Of a DNA stretch of 64,000 bases, positions 36,198 through 48,837 are shown piece after piece (the first letter of the stretch is position 1; each line of letters starts with the position of its first letter). Where the stretch lies: positions 24,211,730 to 24,275,729 of the forward strand of contig CM032121.1 in assembly GCA_018894105.1 (NCBI GenBank). The letters run 5' to 3'. This DNA is from Jacaranda mimosifolia. Lineage: Eukaryota > Streptophyta > Magnoliopsida > Lamiales > Bignoniaceae. Under the pieces are notes generated by a model. It was not told the origin of the DNA. It did no database searches and saw only the letters and a list, made by a program, of their open reading frames with translations. The position numbers and the translations under genes were made by a program.

Positions 36198-37816
36198 ATA
36201 ATCATAGGTGTTGTGGGCAAACGTTCACAATTTTTGAGAAAAAAATTAGCAATAAGTTGGTCATAATGTTTTTCCATCTTACTCACTAGTATGAATTAGG
36301 TCCATTCACCCAAATATAAGTTGATTTTGACTTTTTCTTTCATTGCAAATTTATAATACAAAAATTTATCATTCAAATTAGTCATCTTTCAATAATAAAT
36401 GTTTCTAACACACAAGTAACCATTTTGTCACCGCATTAATAAGTGCATTTATGTAATATTTGTTACATATAAATTAATTTTTATTGCAATCAGAGGCTTT
36501 TTATTTCTCATAAAATTGTTATAGTGAGACTCATAGGGTATTTAGATTTAACAAATATTATAAATGTTGGCATTTTATATGATACTTTTGAAACTTATAC
36601 AATATTATCTCTTATTTTAGAAATAACATCTTGAAGTGTTAGATTGAATATAACATAGGGCCAAGTCTAGTTCAATACATGGTATGATGTTTTCTATCTA
36701 AATCATTGTGTCAGGAAACCTCTTCTCATCTTGTTTTCTTCATTTCATTTCGATCGACATTGATACTTGGTGTTGGAGATAATTGATCTTGGGTTTCCGC
36801 ATCGTTCGGCTTCAGAGTGGAATGGTTTAGATCAAAATGGTTCTATCTTTTGATCTCATCTTTCAATCTTCAAAATACAATTGCAGTCGACTTTATTCTT
36901 ACCTATTTTTGCCTTTGTTGAATAGCATCTTGGTTCTTTTCTTTTCTTAGTACCTAAAGTCCACCTTGTGAAAGAAAGAGTCAAAAAAGTTGAAAAATGG
37001 AAAAAAAAATAACAGACAAAGATTAGGGGCTACGTAATGGCATCATTTAATTCATTTAATTTGTCTTTATTGCATGTTGCATATTATTTCTTGCTCATTT
37101 CCATTATTTTCCTTTATTTAGCCCTCTCTTTCAATTAATTCTTTGTTTTTCTTTAATATACCTTATGTTCCATATTCTAAACCATTTACCATTAGTTTTT
37201 CTATTCGAATCTTTGAAAAAACCCCAGATAAATCAACATTCAATCCTATATATTCTCTCCTTTCTTGTGCCCATTTACACACCATACATTCTTTTAATTC
37301 ATTTCGTTCTGGGCCTTAAACGCAAGTCTTTATCCTTGCTAATTTCATCGTGTAGTCAACTTTTTTGCATTCATATGTCTTTATTACTTTCAAATACCTT
37401 TTATTTATTTCCATTTAGTTCATGGGTAGGTTTAAGTATATCTTTGTTTCTACTGCTTCAAGTTTTGCTCAATGTTTGGATTGCTTCATTCTGTGTCTCT
37501 TAAAAGAATCGACAGAAAATTCTAGAGTTGAAAAGGGCAGGCGAGAGTGAGCCTATCAGAGCGATTAAAAGTTGAACCCTATTCAAACATAAGTATTGAG
37601 TCAAAGAGAAAAATTTTTGTGTGCAAATATGTGAAGGAGTGTGCGAGGAAATATTTGTTTTCTTCTCACTATTTTTGCAAAATTTAACATTATAAAACTT
37701 GCATAGTGAAGGTAGTGGCAAGCAGCCATATATGTTTAATGAGCTAAGGGTTTGGATAGAGAAACAATCAGCCCAAATTCAGGAGCTGAAACAAGCGTAG
37801 CAAGCTAACTTTACCT
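36198..37816 (+). repeat. satellite monomer M19, right type, 1619 bp with ~61-bp deletion
   Basis: Near 37733 CATATATG runs directly into TTTAATGAGC, skipping about 61 bp present in its neighbours. The two joined sites share ATGTT, so this looks like a microhomology-mediated deletion. M21 is a close relative through its middle but lacks this deletion. Confidence 0.85.
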
Positions 37817-38880
37817 ATAATCATAGGTGTTGAGGGCAAACGTTCACAATTTTTGAGAAAAAAATTAGCAATAAGTTGGTCATACAGTTTTTCCATCTCA
37901 TTCACTAGTATGAATTAGGTCCATTCACCCAAATATAACTTGATTTTTACTTTTTCTTACAGTTGCAAATTCATAATATAAAAATTTATCATTCAAATTA
38001 GTGATCTTTCAATAATTAATATTTCTAACACACAAGTAACCATTTAGAGGCTACGTAATGGCATCATTTAATTTGTCTTTATTGCATGTTGCATATTATT
38101 TCTTGCTCATTTCCATTATTTTCCTTTATTTAGTCATCTCTTTCAGTTAATTGTTTGCTTTTCATTAATATACCTTATGTTCCATATTCTAAACCGTTTA
38201 CCATTAGTTTCTCTATTCGAATCTTTGAAAAAACAACACACAAATCAATGTTCAATCCTATATATTCTCTCCTTTCTTGTGCCCATTTACACACCATAAA
38301 TTCCTTTAATTCACTTCATTCTGGGCCTGAAATGCAAGTCTTTATCCTTGGTAATTTCATCATGTCGTCAACTTCTTTGCATTCATGTGTATATTTGTTA
38401 CTTTTGAATACCTTTTATTTAGTTCCATTTAGTTCATGAGTAGGTTTAAGTATATCTTTGTTTCAACTGCTTCAAGTTTTGCTCAACATTTGGATTGCTT
38501 CATTCTGAGTCACTTAAAAGAATCGATAGAAAATTCTAGAGTGGAAAAGGGCAAGCGCGAGTGTGGCTATCATAGTGATTAAAAGTTGAACCATGTTGAA
38601 ACATGAGTATTGAGTCAGAGAGAAAAAAATTTGAGTGCAAAATGTGAAGACGTGTGCGACGAAATTTCTGTTCTCTTCTCACTATTTTTGCAAAATTTAA
38701 CAATATCAGATTGGTGTAGTGAAGGTAGTGACAAGCTGCCATATATGTTCTTCACGTCGAAAGCTATTCAAAAGCGATTCACAAGGTTGAGTGTTATGTT
38801 TAATGAGCTAAGGGATAAGATAGAGAAACATTCAATCCAAATTCAGGGGTTAAAATAAATGTAGCAAGCCAGCTCTATCC
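37817..38880 (+). repeat. short satellite monomer M20 (1064 bp)
   Basis: Lacks about 590 bp: GTAACCATTT joins AGAGGCTACGTAATGG near 38047. The identical junction recurs in M22, M24 and M26, so all four short monomers descend from one deletion event. It is the short half of the first full+short pair. Confidence 0.9.
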
Positions 38881-40534
38881 ACAATCATAGGTGTAGAGGG
38901 AAAAAATGCACAATTTTTAAGAAGAAATTTAGCAGTAAGTTGGTCATAAAGTTTTTCCATCTCATTCACTAGTATGATTACGTCCATTCACACAAATATA
39001 AGTTGATTTTGACTTTTTCTTATAGTTGCAAACTCATAATCAAAATTTATCAATTACATTAGTGATCTTTCAATAATTAACGTCTCTAACACACAAGTAA
39101 CCATTTTGTCTCTACATTTATGCAATATTTATTACATATAATTTAATTTTTATTGCAATCAGTGGCTTTTTATTTCTCATAACATTGTTATAGTGAGACT
39201 CATAGGGTATTTGGATTTAACAAATATTATAAATGTTGGCAGTTTATATGATATTTCTTAAACGTATACAATATTATATCATATTTTAAAAATAACATCT
39301 TGAAATGTTAGATTGAATAAAACATAGGGCCAAGTCTACTTCAATACTGGGTATGATGTTTTATATGTAAATCATTGCGTCAGGAATCCTCTTCTCATCT
39401 TGTTTTCTTCCTTTCATTTTGATCGAAATTGATATTTGGTCTTGGAGATAATTGGTCTTAGGTTTCCACATCGTTTGGCTTCAAAGCGGAAAGGCACAAA
39501 TCAGGTAGATCTATCTTTTGATCTCATCTTTCAATCTTCAAAATACAATTGCAGTCGACCTTATTCTTACCTATTTTTTCCTTTGTTGAATAGCATCTTG
39601 GTTCTTTTCTTTTCCTAGTACCTAAAGTCCACCTTGTGAAAGACAGAGTCAAAAAAGTTGAAAAATGGAAAAAAAATAACAGACAAAGATTAGGGGCTAC
39701 GTAATGGCATCATTTAATTCATTTAATTTGTCTTTATTGCATGTTGCATATTATTTCTTGCTCATTTCCATTATTTTCCTTTATTTAGCCCTCTCTTTCA
39801 ATTAATTCTTTGTTTTTCTTTAATATACCTTATGTTCCATATTCTAAACCATTTACCTTTAGTTTTTCTATTCGAATCTTTGAAAAAACCACAGATAAAT
39901 CGACATTCAATCCTATATATTCTCTCCTTTCTCGTGCCCATTTACACACCATACATTCTTTTAATTCATTTCGTTCTGGGCCTTAAACGCAAGTCTTTAT
40001 CCTTGCTAATTTCATTGTGTAATCAACTTTTTTGCATTCATATGTCTTTATTACTTTCGAATACCTTTTATTTATTTCCATCTAGTTCATGGGTAGGTTT
40101 AAGTATATCTTTGTTTCTACTGCTTCAAGTTTTGCTCAATGTTTGGATTGCTTCATTCTGTGTCTCTTAAAAGAATCGACAGAAAATTCTAGAGTTGAAA
40201 AGGGCAGGCGAGAGTGAGCCTATCAGAGCGATTAAAAGTTGAACCCTATTCAAACATAAGTATTGAGTCAAAGAGAAAAATTTTTGTGTGCAAATATGTG
40301 AAGGAGTGTGCGAGGAAATATTTGTCCTCTTCTCACTATTTTTGCAAAATTTAACATTATAAAACTTGCATAGTGAAGGTAGTGGCAAGCAGCCATATAT
40401 GTTCTTCACTTCAAAAGCTATTCAAAAGCAATTCACAAGGTTGAATGCTATGTTGAATGAGCTAAGGGCTTGGATAGAGAAACATTCAGCCTAAATTGAA
40501 TAGTTAAGACAAATGTGGCAAGCTTGCTTTACCC
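38881..40534 (+). repeat. satellite monomer M21, right type, 1654 bp
   Basis: Full-length partner of M20. It carries AATACTGGGTATGATG near 39343 in place of AATACTTGGTATGATG, a change shared with M23 and M25. The 3' half (GTTTCTACTGCTTCAAG, GGGCAGGCGAGAGTGAGCC) is nearly identical to M19. Confidence 0.9.
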
Positions 40535-41606
40535 ATAATAATAGGTGTTGAGGGTAAACGTTCACAATTTTTAAGAAAAAAATTAGCAATAAGTTGGTCA
40601 TACAGTTTTTCCATCTCATTCAGTAGTATGAATTAGGTCCATTCACCCAAATATAACTTAATTTCGACTTTTTCTTACAGTTGCAAATTCATAATATAAA
40701 AATTTATCATTCAAATTAGTGATATTTCAATAATTAATGTTTCCAACACACAAGTAACCATTTAGAGGCTACGTAATGGCATCATTTAATTCATTGAATT
40801 TGTCTTTATTGCATGTTGCATGTTATTTCTTGCTCATTTCCATTATTTTCCTTTATTTGGTCATCTCTTTCAATTAATTCTTTATTTTTCATTAATATAC
40901 CTTATGCTCCATATTCTAAACCATTTACCATTAGTTTTTCTATTCGAATCTTTGAAAAAACCACACACAAATCGACATTCAATCCTATATATTCTCTGCT
41001 ATCTTGTGCCCATTTACACACCATACATTCTTTTAATTCATTTCGTTCTGGGCCTTAAACGCAAGTCTTTATCCTTGCAAATTTCATCGTGTAGTCAACT
41101 TTTTTGCACTCATATGTCTTTATTACTTTTTAATACCTTTTATTTATTTCCATTTAGTTCATGGGTAGGTTTAAGTATATCTTTGTTTCTACTGCTTCAA
41201 GTTTTGCTCAACGTTTGGACTGCTTCATTCTGAGTCACTTAAAAGAATCGATAGAAAATTCTAGAGTGGAAAAGGGCAAGCGCGAGTGTGGCTATCAGAG
41301 TGATTAAAAGTTGACCCATGTTCAAACATGAGTATTGAGTCGAAGAGAAAAAAATTTGAGTGCAAACATGTGAAGAAGTGTGCGAGGAAATTTCTGTTCT
41401 CTTCTCACTATTTTTGCAAAATTTAACATTATCAAATTGGCGTAGTGAAGGTAGTGACAAGCTGCTATATATGTTCTTTACGTCGAAAGCTATTTAAAAG
41501 CGATTCACAAGGTTGAATTATATGTTTAATGAGCTAAAGGATGAGATAGAGAAACATTCAATCCAAATTGAAGAGTTGAAATAAATGTAGCAAGCTAGCT
41601 CTATCC
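40535..41606 (+). repeat. short satellite monomer M22 (1072 bp)
   Basis: Same ~590-bp deletion junction as M20, at CCATTTAGAGGC near 40758. Its 3' part has CGCGAGTGTGGC near 41280, shared with M20 and not with M24 (GGGAGAGTGTGGC). Confidence 0.9.
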
Positions 41607-43714
41607 ATAATCATAGGCGTAAAGGGAAAAATGCCGAATTTTTAAGAAGAAATTTAGCTGTAAGTTGGTCATAAAGTTTTTCCATCTCATTCACTACTAT
41701 GATTACGTCCATTCACACAAATATAAGTTGATTTCGATTTTTTCTTACAGTTGCAAATTCATAATCAAAATTTATCAATTAAATTAGTGATCTTTCAATA
41801 ATTAACGTCTCTAACACACAAGTAACCATTTTGTCTCTACATTTATGCAATATTTGTTACATATAATTTAATTTTTATTGCAATCAGAGGCTTTTTATTT
41901 CTCAAAACATTGTTATATTGAGACTCATAAGGTATTTGGATTTAACAAATATTATAAATGTTGGCATTTTATATGATATTTTTGAAACTTATACAATATT
42001 ATATCTTATTTTAAAAATAACATCTTGAAATGTAAGATTGAATAAAACATAGGGCCAAGTCTACTTCAATACTGGGTATAATGTTTTCTATGTAAATCAT
42101 TGCGTCAGGAATCCTCTTCTCTTCTTGTTTTCTTCATTTCATTTTGATCGAAATTGATATTTGGTGTTGGAGATAATTGATCATGGGTTTTCGCATCGTT
42201 TGGCTTCAAAGCGAAAAGGCTAAGATCAAGTGGATCTATCTTTTGTTCTCATTTTTCAATCTTCAAAATATAATTCCAGTCGACCTTATTCTTACCTATT
42301 TTTGCCTTTGTTGAATAGCATCTTCGTTCTTTTATTTTCTTAGTTTCTAAAGTCCATCTTGTGAAAGAAAGAGTCAAAAAAGTTGAAAAATGAAAAAAAA
42401 AAATAATAGATAAAGATTAGGGGCTACGTAATAGCATCATTTAATTCATTTAATTTGTCTTTATTGCATGTTGCATATTATTTCTTGCTCATTTCCATTA
42501 TTTTCCTTTATTTAGCCCTACTTCAATACTGGGTATAATGTTTTCTATGTAAATCATTGTGTCAGGAATCCTCTTCTCTTCTTGTTTTCTTCATTTCATT
42601 TTGATCGAAATTGATATTTGGTGTTGGAGATAATTGATCTTGGGTTTTCGCATCGTTTGGCTTCAAAGCGAAAAGGCTAAGATCAAGTGGATCCATCTTT
42701 TGTTCTCATTTTTCAATCTTCAAAATATAATTCCAGTCGACCTTATTCTTACCTATATTTGCTTTTGTTGAATAGTATCTTGGTTCTTTTATTTTCTTAG
42801 TTTCTAAAGTCCACCTTGTGAAAGAAAGAGTCAAAAAAGTTGAAAAATGGAAAAAAAATCACAGACAAAGATTAGAGGCTACGTAATGGCATCATTTAAT
42901 TCATTGAATTTGTCTTTATTGCATGTTGCATATTACTTCTTGCTCATTTCCATTATTTTCCTTTATTTAGCCCTCTCTTTCAATTAATTCTTTATTTTTC
43001 ATTAATATACCATCTTCTCCATGTTCTAAACCATTTACCATTAGTTTTTCTATTCGAATCTTTGAAAAAACCACACACAAATCAACATTCAATCCTATAT
43101 ATTCTCTGCTTTCATGTGCCCATTTACACACCATATATTCTTTCAATTCATTTCGTTCTGGGCCTTAAACGCAAGTCTTTATCCTTGCTAATTTCATCGT
43201 GTAGTCAACTTTTTTGCACTCATATGTCTTTATTACTTTCGAATACCTTTTATTTATTTCCATTTAGTTCATGGGTAGGTTTAAGTATATCTTTGTTTCT
43301 ACTGCTTAAAGTTTTGCTCAACGTTTGGATTGCTTCATCTGTGTCACTTTAAAGAATCGATAGGAAATTCTAGAGTGGAAAAGGGTAAGGAGAGTGAGCC
43401 TATCACAGTAATTAAAGGATGAACCATGTTCAAACATGAGTATTCAGTCAAAGAGAAAAAAAATTGAGTGCAAACATGTGAAGAAGTGTGCGAGGAAATT
43501 TTTGTTCTGTTCTCACTATTTTTGCACAATTTAACATTATCAAACTAGCATAGTAAAGGTAGTGACGAGCAGCCACATATGTTCTTCACTTCGAAAGCTA
43601 TTCAAAAGCAATTCACAAGGTTGAATGTTATGTTTAATGAGCTAAGGGCTTGGATAGATAAACATTCATCCTAAATTGAGGAGTTAAGACAAACGTAGCA
43701 AGCTGGCTTTACCC
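41607..43714 (+). repeat. satellite monomer M23 with internal 457-bp duplication (2108 bp)
   Basis: The segment from CTACTTCAATACTGGG at 42061 is repeated from 42518, right after TTTAGCCCT. The join is CCCTACTTC, where CTA or CT would serve as microhomology with the CCCTCTC expected there. The two copies already differ at several bases, so the duplication is not very recent. Confidence 0.9.
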
Positions 43715-44730
43715 ATAATCATAGGTGTTGAGGGAAAACGTTCTCAATTTTGGAGGAAACAATTAGCAATAAGTTGGTCATACAGTTTTTCCATCTCATT
43801 CACTAGTATGAATTAGGTCCATTCACCCAAATATAAGTTGATTTCGACTTTTTCTTACAGTTGCAAATTCATAATATAAAAATTTATCATTCAAATTAGT
43901 GGTCTTTCAATAATTAACATTTCTAACACACAAGTAACGATTTAGAAGCTGCATAATGGCACCATTTAATTCATTTAATTTGTCTTTATTGCATGTTGCA
44001 TATTATTTTTTGCTCATTTCCGTTATTTTCCTTTATTTAATCATCTCTTTCAATTAATTGTTTGCTTTTCATTAATATACCTTATGTTCCATATTCTAAA
44101 CCATTTACCATTAGTTTCTCTATTTAAATCTTTGAAAAAACAACACAAATCAATGTTCAATCCTATATATTCTCTCCTTTCTTGTGCCCATTTACACACC
44201 ATACATACTTTTAATTCATTTCAATCTGGTACTTAAACGCAAGTCTTTATCCTCGGTAATTTCATCATGTCGTCAATTTCTTTGCATTCATGTGTATTTG
44301 TTACTTTTGAATACCTCTTATTTATTTCCAATTAGTTCATGAGTAGGTCTAAGTATATCTTTGTTTCAACTATTTGAAGTTTTGCTTAACATTTGGATTG
44401 CTTCATTCTGAGTCACTTAAAAGAATCGATAGAAAATTCTAGAGTGGAAAAGGGCAAGGGAGAGTGTGGCTATCAGAGTGATTAAAAGTTGAACCATGTT
44501 CGAACATCAGTATTGAGTCAAAGAGAAAAAAAATTGAGTGAAAAATTTAACATTATCAAATTGGCGTAGTGAAGGTAGTGACAAGCTGCCATATATGTTC
44601 TTCACATCGAAAGCTTTTCAAAAGCGATTCACAAGGTTGAATGTTATGTTTAATGAGCTAAGGTATAAGATAGAGAAATATTCAATTGAAATTGAGGAGT
44701 TAAAATAAACGTAGCAAGCTAGCTCTATCC
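43715..44730 (+). repeat. short satellite monomer M24 (1016 bp)
   Basis: Carries the shared ~590-bp deletion (CGATTTAGAAGCTGC near 43939) plus a second loss of about 55 bp near 44540, where TTGAGTG runs into AAAAATTTAACATT. Confidence 0.9.
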
Positions 44731-46385
44731 ATAATGATAGGTGTAGAGGGCAAAAATTCACAATTTTTAAGAAGAAATTTAGCAGTAAGTTGGTCATAAA
44801 GTTTTTCCATCTCATTCACTAGTATGATTGCGTCCATTCGCACAAATATAAGTTGATTTCGACTTTTTCTTACAGTTGCAAATTCATAATCAAAATTTAT
44901 CAATTAAATTAGTGATCTTTCAATAATTAACGTCTCTAACACACAAGTAACCAATTTGACTCTACATTTATGCAATATTTGTTACATATAATTTAATTTT
45001 TATTGCAATCAGAGGCTTTTTATTTCTCATAACATTGTTATAGTGAGACTCAAAGGGTATTTGGATTTAACAAATATTATAAGTGTTGGCAGTTTATATT
45101 ATATATTTGAAACTTATACAATAATATATCTTATTTTAAAAATAACATCTTGAAATGTAAGATTGAAAAAATCATTGGGCCAAGTCTACTTCAATACTGG
45201 TTATGATGTTTTCTATGTAAATCATTGTGTCAGGAATCCTCTTCACATCATGTTTTCTTCATTTCATTTTGATCGAAATTAATATTTGTAGTTGGAGATA
45301 ATTGGTCTTGGGTTTCCGCATCGTTTGGCTTCAAAGCGAAAAGGCTCAGATCAAGTGGATCTATCTTTTGTTCTCATCTTTCAATCTTCAAAATATAATT
45401 CCAATCGACCTTATTCTTACCTATTTTTGCCTTTGTTGAATAGCATCTTGGTTCTTTTCTTTTCTTTGTTTCTAAAGTCCACCTTGTGAAAGAAAGAGTC
45501 AAAAAAGTTGAAAAATGGAAAAAAAAATCACAGACAAAGATAAGGGGCTACGTAATGGCATCATTTAATTCATTTAATTTGTCTTTATTGCATGTTGCAT
45601 ATTATTTCTCGCTCATTTCCATTATTTTCCTTTACTTAGCCCTCTCTTTCAATTAATTCTTTATTTTTCATTAATATACCTTATGCTCCATATTCTAAAC
45701 CATTAGGCATTAGTTTTTCTATTCGAATCTTTGAAAAAACCACACACAAATTGACATTCAATCCTATATATTCTCTGCTTTCTTGTGCCCATTTACACAC
45801 CATACATTCTTTTAATTCATTTCATTCTGGGCCTTAAACGCAAGTCTTTATCCTTGCTAATTTCATCGTGTAGTCAACTTTTTTGCACTCATATGTGTTT
45901 ATTACTTTCGAATACCTTTTATTTATTTCCATTTAGTTCATGGGAAAGTTTAAGTATATCTTTGTTTCTACTGCTTCAAGTTTTTTTCTACATTTGGATT
46001 GCTTCATTCTGAGTCACTTAAAAGAATTGACAGGAAATTCTCGAGTGGAAAAGGGAAAGTGATAGTGAAGCTATCCGAGCGATTAAAAGTCGAACCATGT
46101 TCGAACATCTGTATTGAGTAAAAGAGAATTTTTTTTGTGTGCAAACATGTAAAGAAGTGCGCGAGGAAATTTCTATTCCCTTCTCACTATTTTTGCAAAG
46201 TTTAACATTATCAAACTGGCATAGAGAAGGTAGTGACCAGCAGCCGTATATGTTCTTCACTTCGAAAGCTATTCAAAAGCAATTCACAAGGTTGAATGTT
46301 ATATTTAATGAGCTAATGGCATGGATAGAGAAACATTAGGCCCAAATTGAGGAGTTAAGACAAATGTAGCAAGCTAGCTTTACCC
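44731..46385 (+). repeat. satellite monomer M25, right type, 1655 bp
   Basis: Full-length partner of M24 with the full-monomer markers of this block. Local oddities are CCATTAGGCATTAG near 45711 (normally CCGTTTACCATTAG) and ATTGACAGGAAATTCTCG near 46026. Confidence 0.9.
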
Positions 46386-47435
46386 ATTATCACAGGTGTT
46401 GAGGGCAAACGTTCACAATTTTTGAGAAAAAAATTAGCAATAAGTTGGTCATACAGTTTTTCCATCTCATTCACTAGTATGAATTAGGTCCATTCACCCA
46501 AATATAACTTAATTTTGACTTTTACTTACAGTTGCAAATTCATAATATAAAAATTTATCATTCAAATTAGTGATATTTCAATAATTAATGTTTCTAACAC
46601 ACAAGTAACCATTTAGAGGCTACGTAATGGCATCATTTAATTCATTGAATTTGTCTTTATTGCATATTGCATATTATTTCTTGCTCATTTCCATTATTTT
46701 CCTTTATTTAGTCATCTCTTTCAATTAATTGTCTGTTTTTTGTTAATATACCTTATGTTCCATATTCTAAACCGTTTACCATTAGTTTTTCTATTCGAAT
46801 CTTTGAAAAAACAACACACAAATCAACATTCAATCCTATATATTCTCTCATTTCTCTTGCCCATTTACACACCATACATTCTTTTAATTCACTTCGTTTT
46901 GGGCCTTAAACTCATGTCTTAATCCTTGCTAATTTCATCGTGTAGTCCACTTATTTGCATTCATGTGTCTTTATTACTTTTGAATACCTTTTATTTATTT
47001 CCATTTAGTTCGTGGGTAGGTTTAAGTATATCGTTGTTTCAACTGCTTCAAGTTTTGCTCAACATTTGGATTGCATCATTCTGAGTCACTTAAAAGAATC
47101 GATAGAAAATTCTAGAGTGGAAAAGGGCAAGCGAAAATGAGGCTATCAGAGCGATTAAAATATGAACCATGTTCAAACATGAGAATTGAGTCAAAGAGAA
47201 AAAAAATTGAGTGCAAACATGTATGGAAGTGTGCATGGAAATTTCTATTCTCTTCTCACTATATTTGCAAAGTTTAACATTATCAAATTGGCATAGTGAA
47301 GGTAGTGACAAGGAGCCATATATGTTCTTCACTTCGAAAGCTATTCAAAAGCAATTCACAAACTAAGGGCTTGGACAGAGAAACATTCAACCTAAATTGA
47401 GGAGCTAAAATAAACGTAGCTAGCTAGCTCTATCC
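46386..47435 (+). repeat. short satellite monomer M26 (1050 bp)
   Basis: Fourth carrier of the ~590-bp deletion (CCATTTAGAGGC near 46609). It also lacks about 22 bp near 47360, where TTCACAA runs into ACTAAGGGC. Confidence 0.9.
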
Positions 47436-48837
47436 CTAATCATAGGTGTAGAGGGCAAAAATTCTTAATTTCTAAGAAATTTAGCAGTAAGTTGATCATA
47501 ATGTTTTTCCATCTCATTCACTAGTATGATTACGTCCATTCACCCAAATATAAGTTTATTTCGACTTTTTCTTGCATTTGCAAATTCATAACCAAAATTT
47601 ATCAATTAAATTAGTGATCTTTCAATGATTAACGTCTCTAACACACAAGTAACCATTTTGTCACTGCATTTACAAGTGCATTTATGTAATATTTGTTACA
47701 TCTAATATAATTTTTATTGCAATCGGAGGCTTTTTATTTTTCACAAAATTGTTATAGTGAGACTCATAGGGTATTTGGATTTAACAAATATTATAAATGT
47801 TGGTAGTTTATATGATATTTTTGAAACTTATACAATATTATATATCATTCTAAAAAAAACATCCTGAAATGTTAGATTGAATAAAATATAGGGCCAAGTC
47901 TGCTTCAATACTTGGTATGATGTTTTCTATCTAAATCATTGCGTTAGGAATCCTCTTCTCATCTTCTTTTCTTCCTTTCATTTTGATCGAAATTGATACT
48001 TGGTGTTGGAGATAATTGTTCTTGGGTTTCCGCATCGTTTGGCTTCAGAGCGGATAGGCTCAGATCAAGTGGATCTATCTTTTGTTCTCATCTTTCAATC
48101 TTCAAAATATAATTCCAGTCGACCTTATTCTTACCTATTTTTGCCTTCGTTGAATAGCATCTTGGTTATTTTCTTTTCTTTGTTTCTAAAGTCCACCTTG
48201 TGAAACAAAGAGTCAAAAAACTTGAAAAAAGTTAAAAAAATCACCGACAAAGATTAAAGGCTACGTAAGGGCATGATTTAATTCATTTAATTTGTCTTCA
48301 TTGCATGTTGCATATTATTTCCTGCTCATTTCCAATATTGTCCTTTATTTAGTCATCTCTTTCAATTAATTGTTTGGTTTTGATTAATATTCCTTATGTT
48401 TCATATTATAAACCATTTACCACTAGTTTTTCTATTTGAATCTTTGGAAAAAAAACACACAAATCGACATTCAATACTATATATTCTCTTCTTTCTTGTG
48501 CCCATTTACACACCATACATTCTTTCAATTCACTACATTCTGGGCCTTAAATGCAAGTCTTTATCCATGCTAATTACATTGTGTGGTCAACTTCTTTGCA
48601 TTCACGTGTCTTTATTACTTTTGATTACCTTTTATTTATTTCCATTTAGTTCATGGGGTTGTTTAAGTATATCTTTCCTTCAACTACTTCAAGCAGCCAT
48701 ATATGTTCTTCACTTCGAAAGCTATTCAAAAGCAATTCACAAGGTTGGATGTTGTGTTTAATCAGCTAAAGGCTTGGATAAAGAAACATTCAGCCTAATG
48801 AAGGACTTAAAACAAATGTAGCAAGCTAGCTTTACCC
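47436..48837 (+). repeat. satellite monomer M27, right type, deleted to 1402 bp
   Basis: About 250 bp are missing near 48690: CTACTTCAAG joins CAGCCATATATG. Both original sites contain CAAG (CTTCAAGTTTTG and GACAAGCAGCC), a clear 4-bp microhomology. Confidence 0.9.

Larger units (their letters stand above)
37817..48837 (+). repeat. higher-order repeat: alternating short and full monomers
   Basis: Short monomers M20, M22, M24 and M26 (1064, 1072, 1016 and 1050 bp) alternate with full ones M21, M23, M25 and M27. The short ones share TGTTGAGGG(C/T/A)AAACGTTC. The full ones share TTTAGC(A/T)GTAAGTTG, a missing AATT step in ATGATTACGTCC or ATGATTGCGTCC, and CTCTATCC before phase 0. The basic period is about 2.7 kb, with four copies that have since diverged by further indels. 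Confidence 0.85.
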
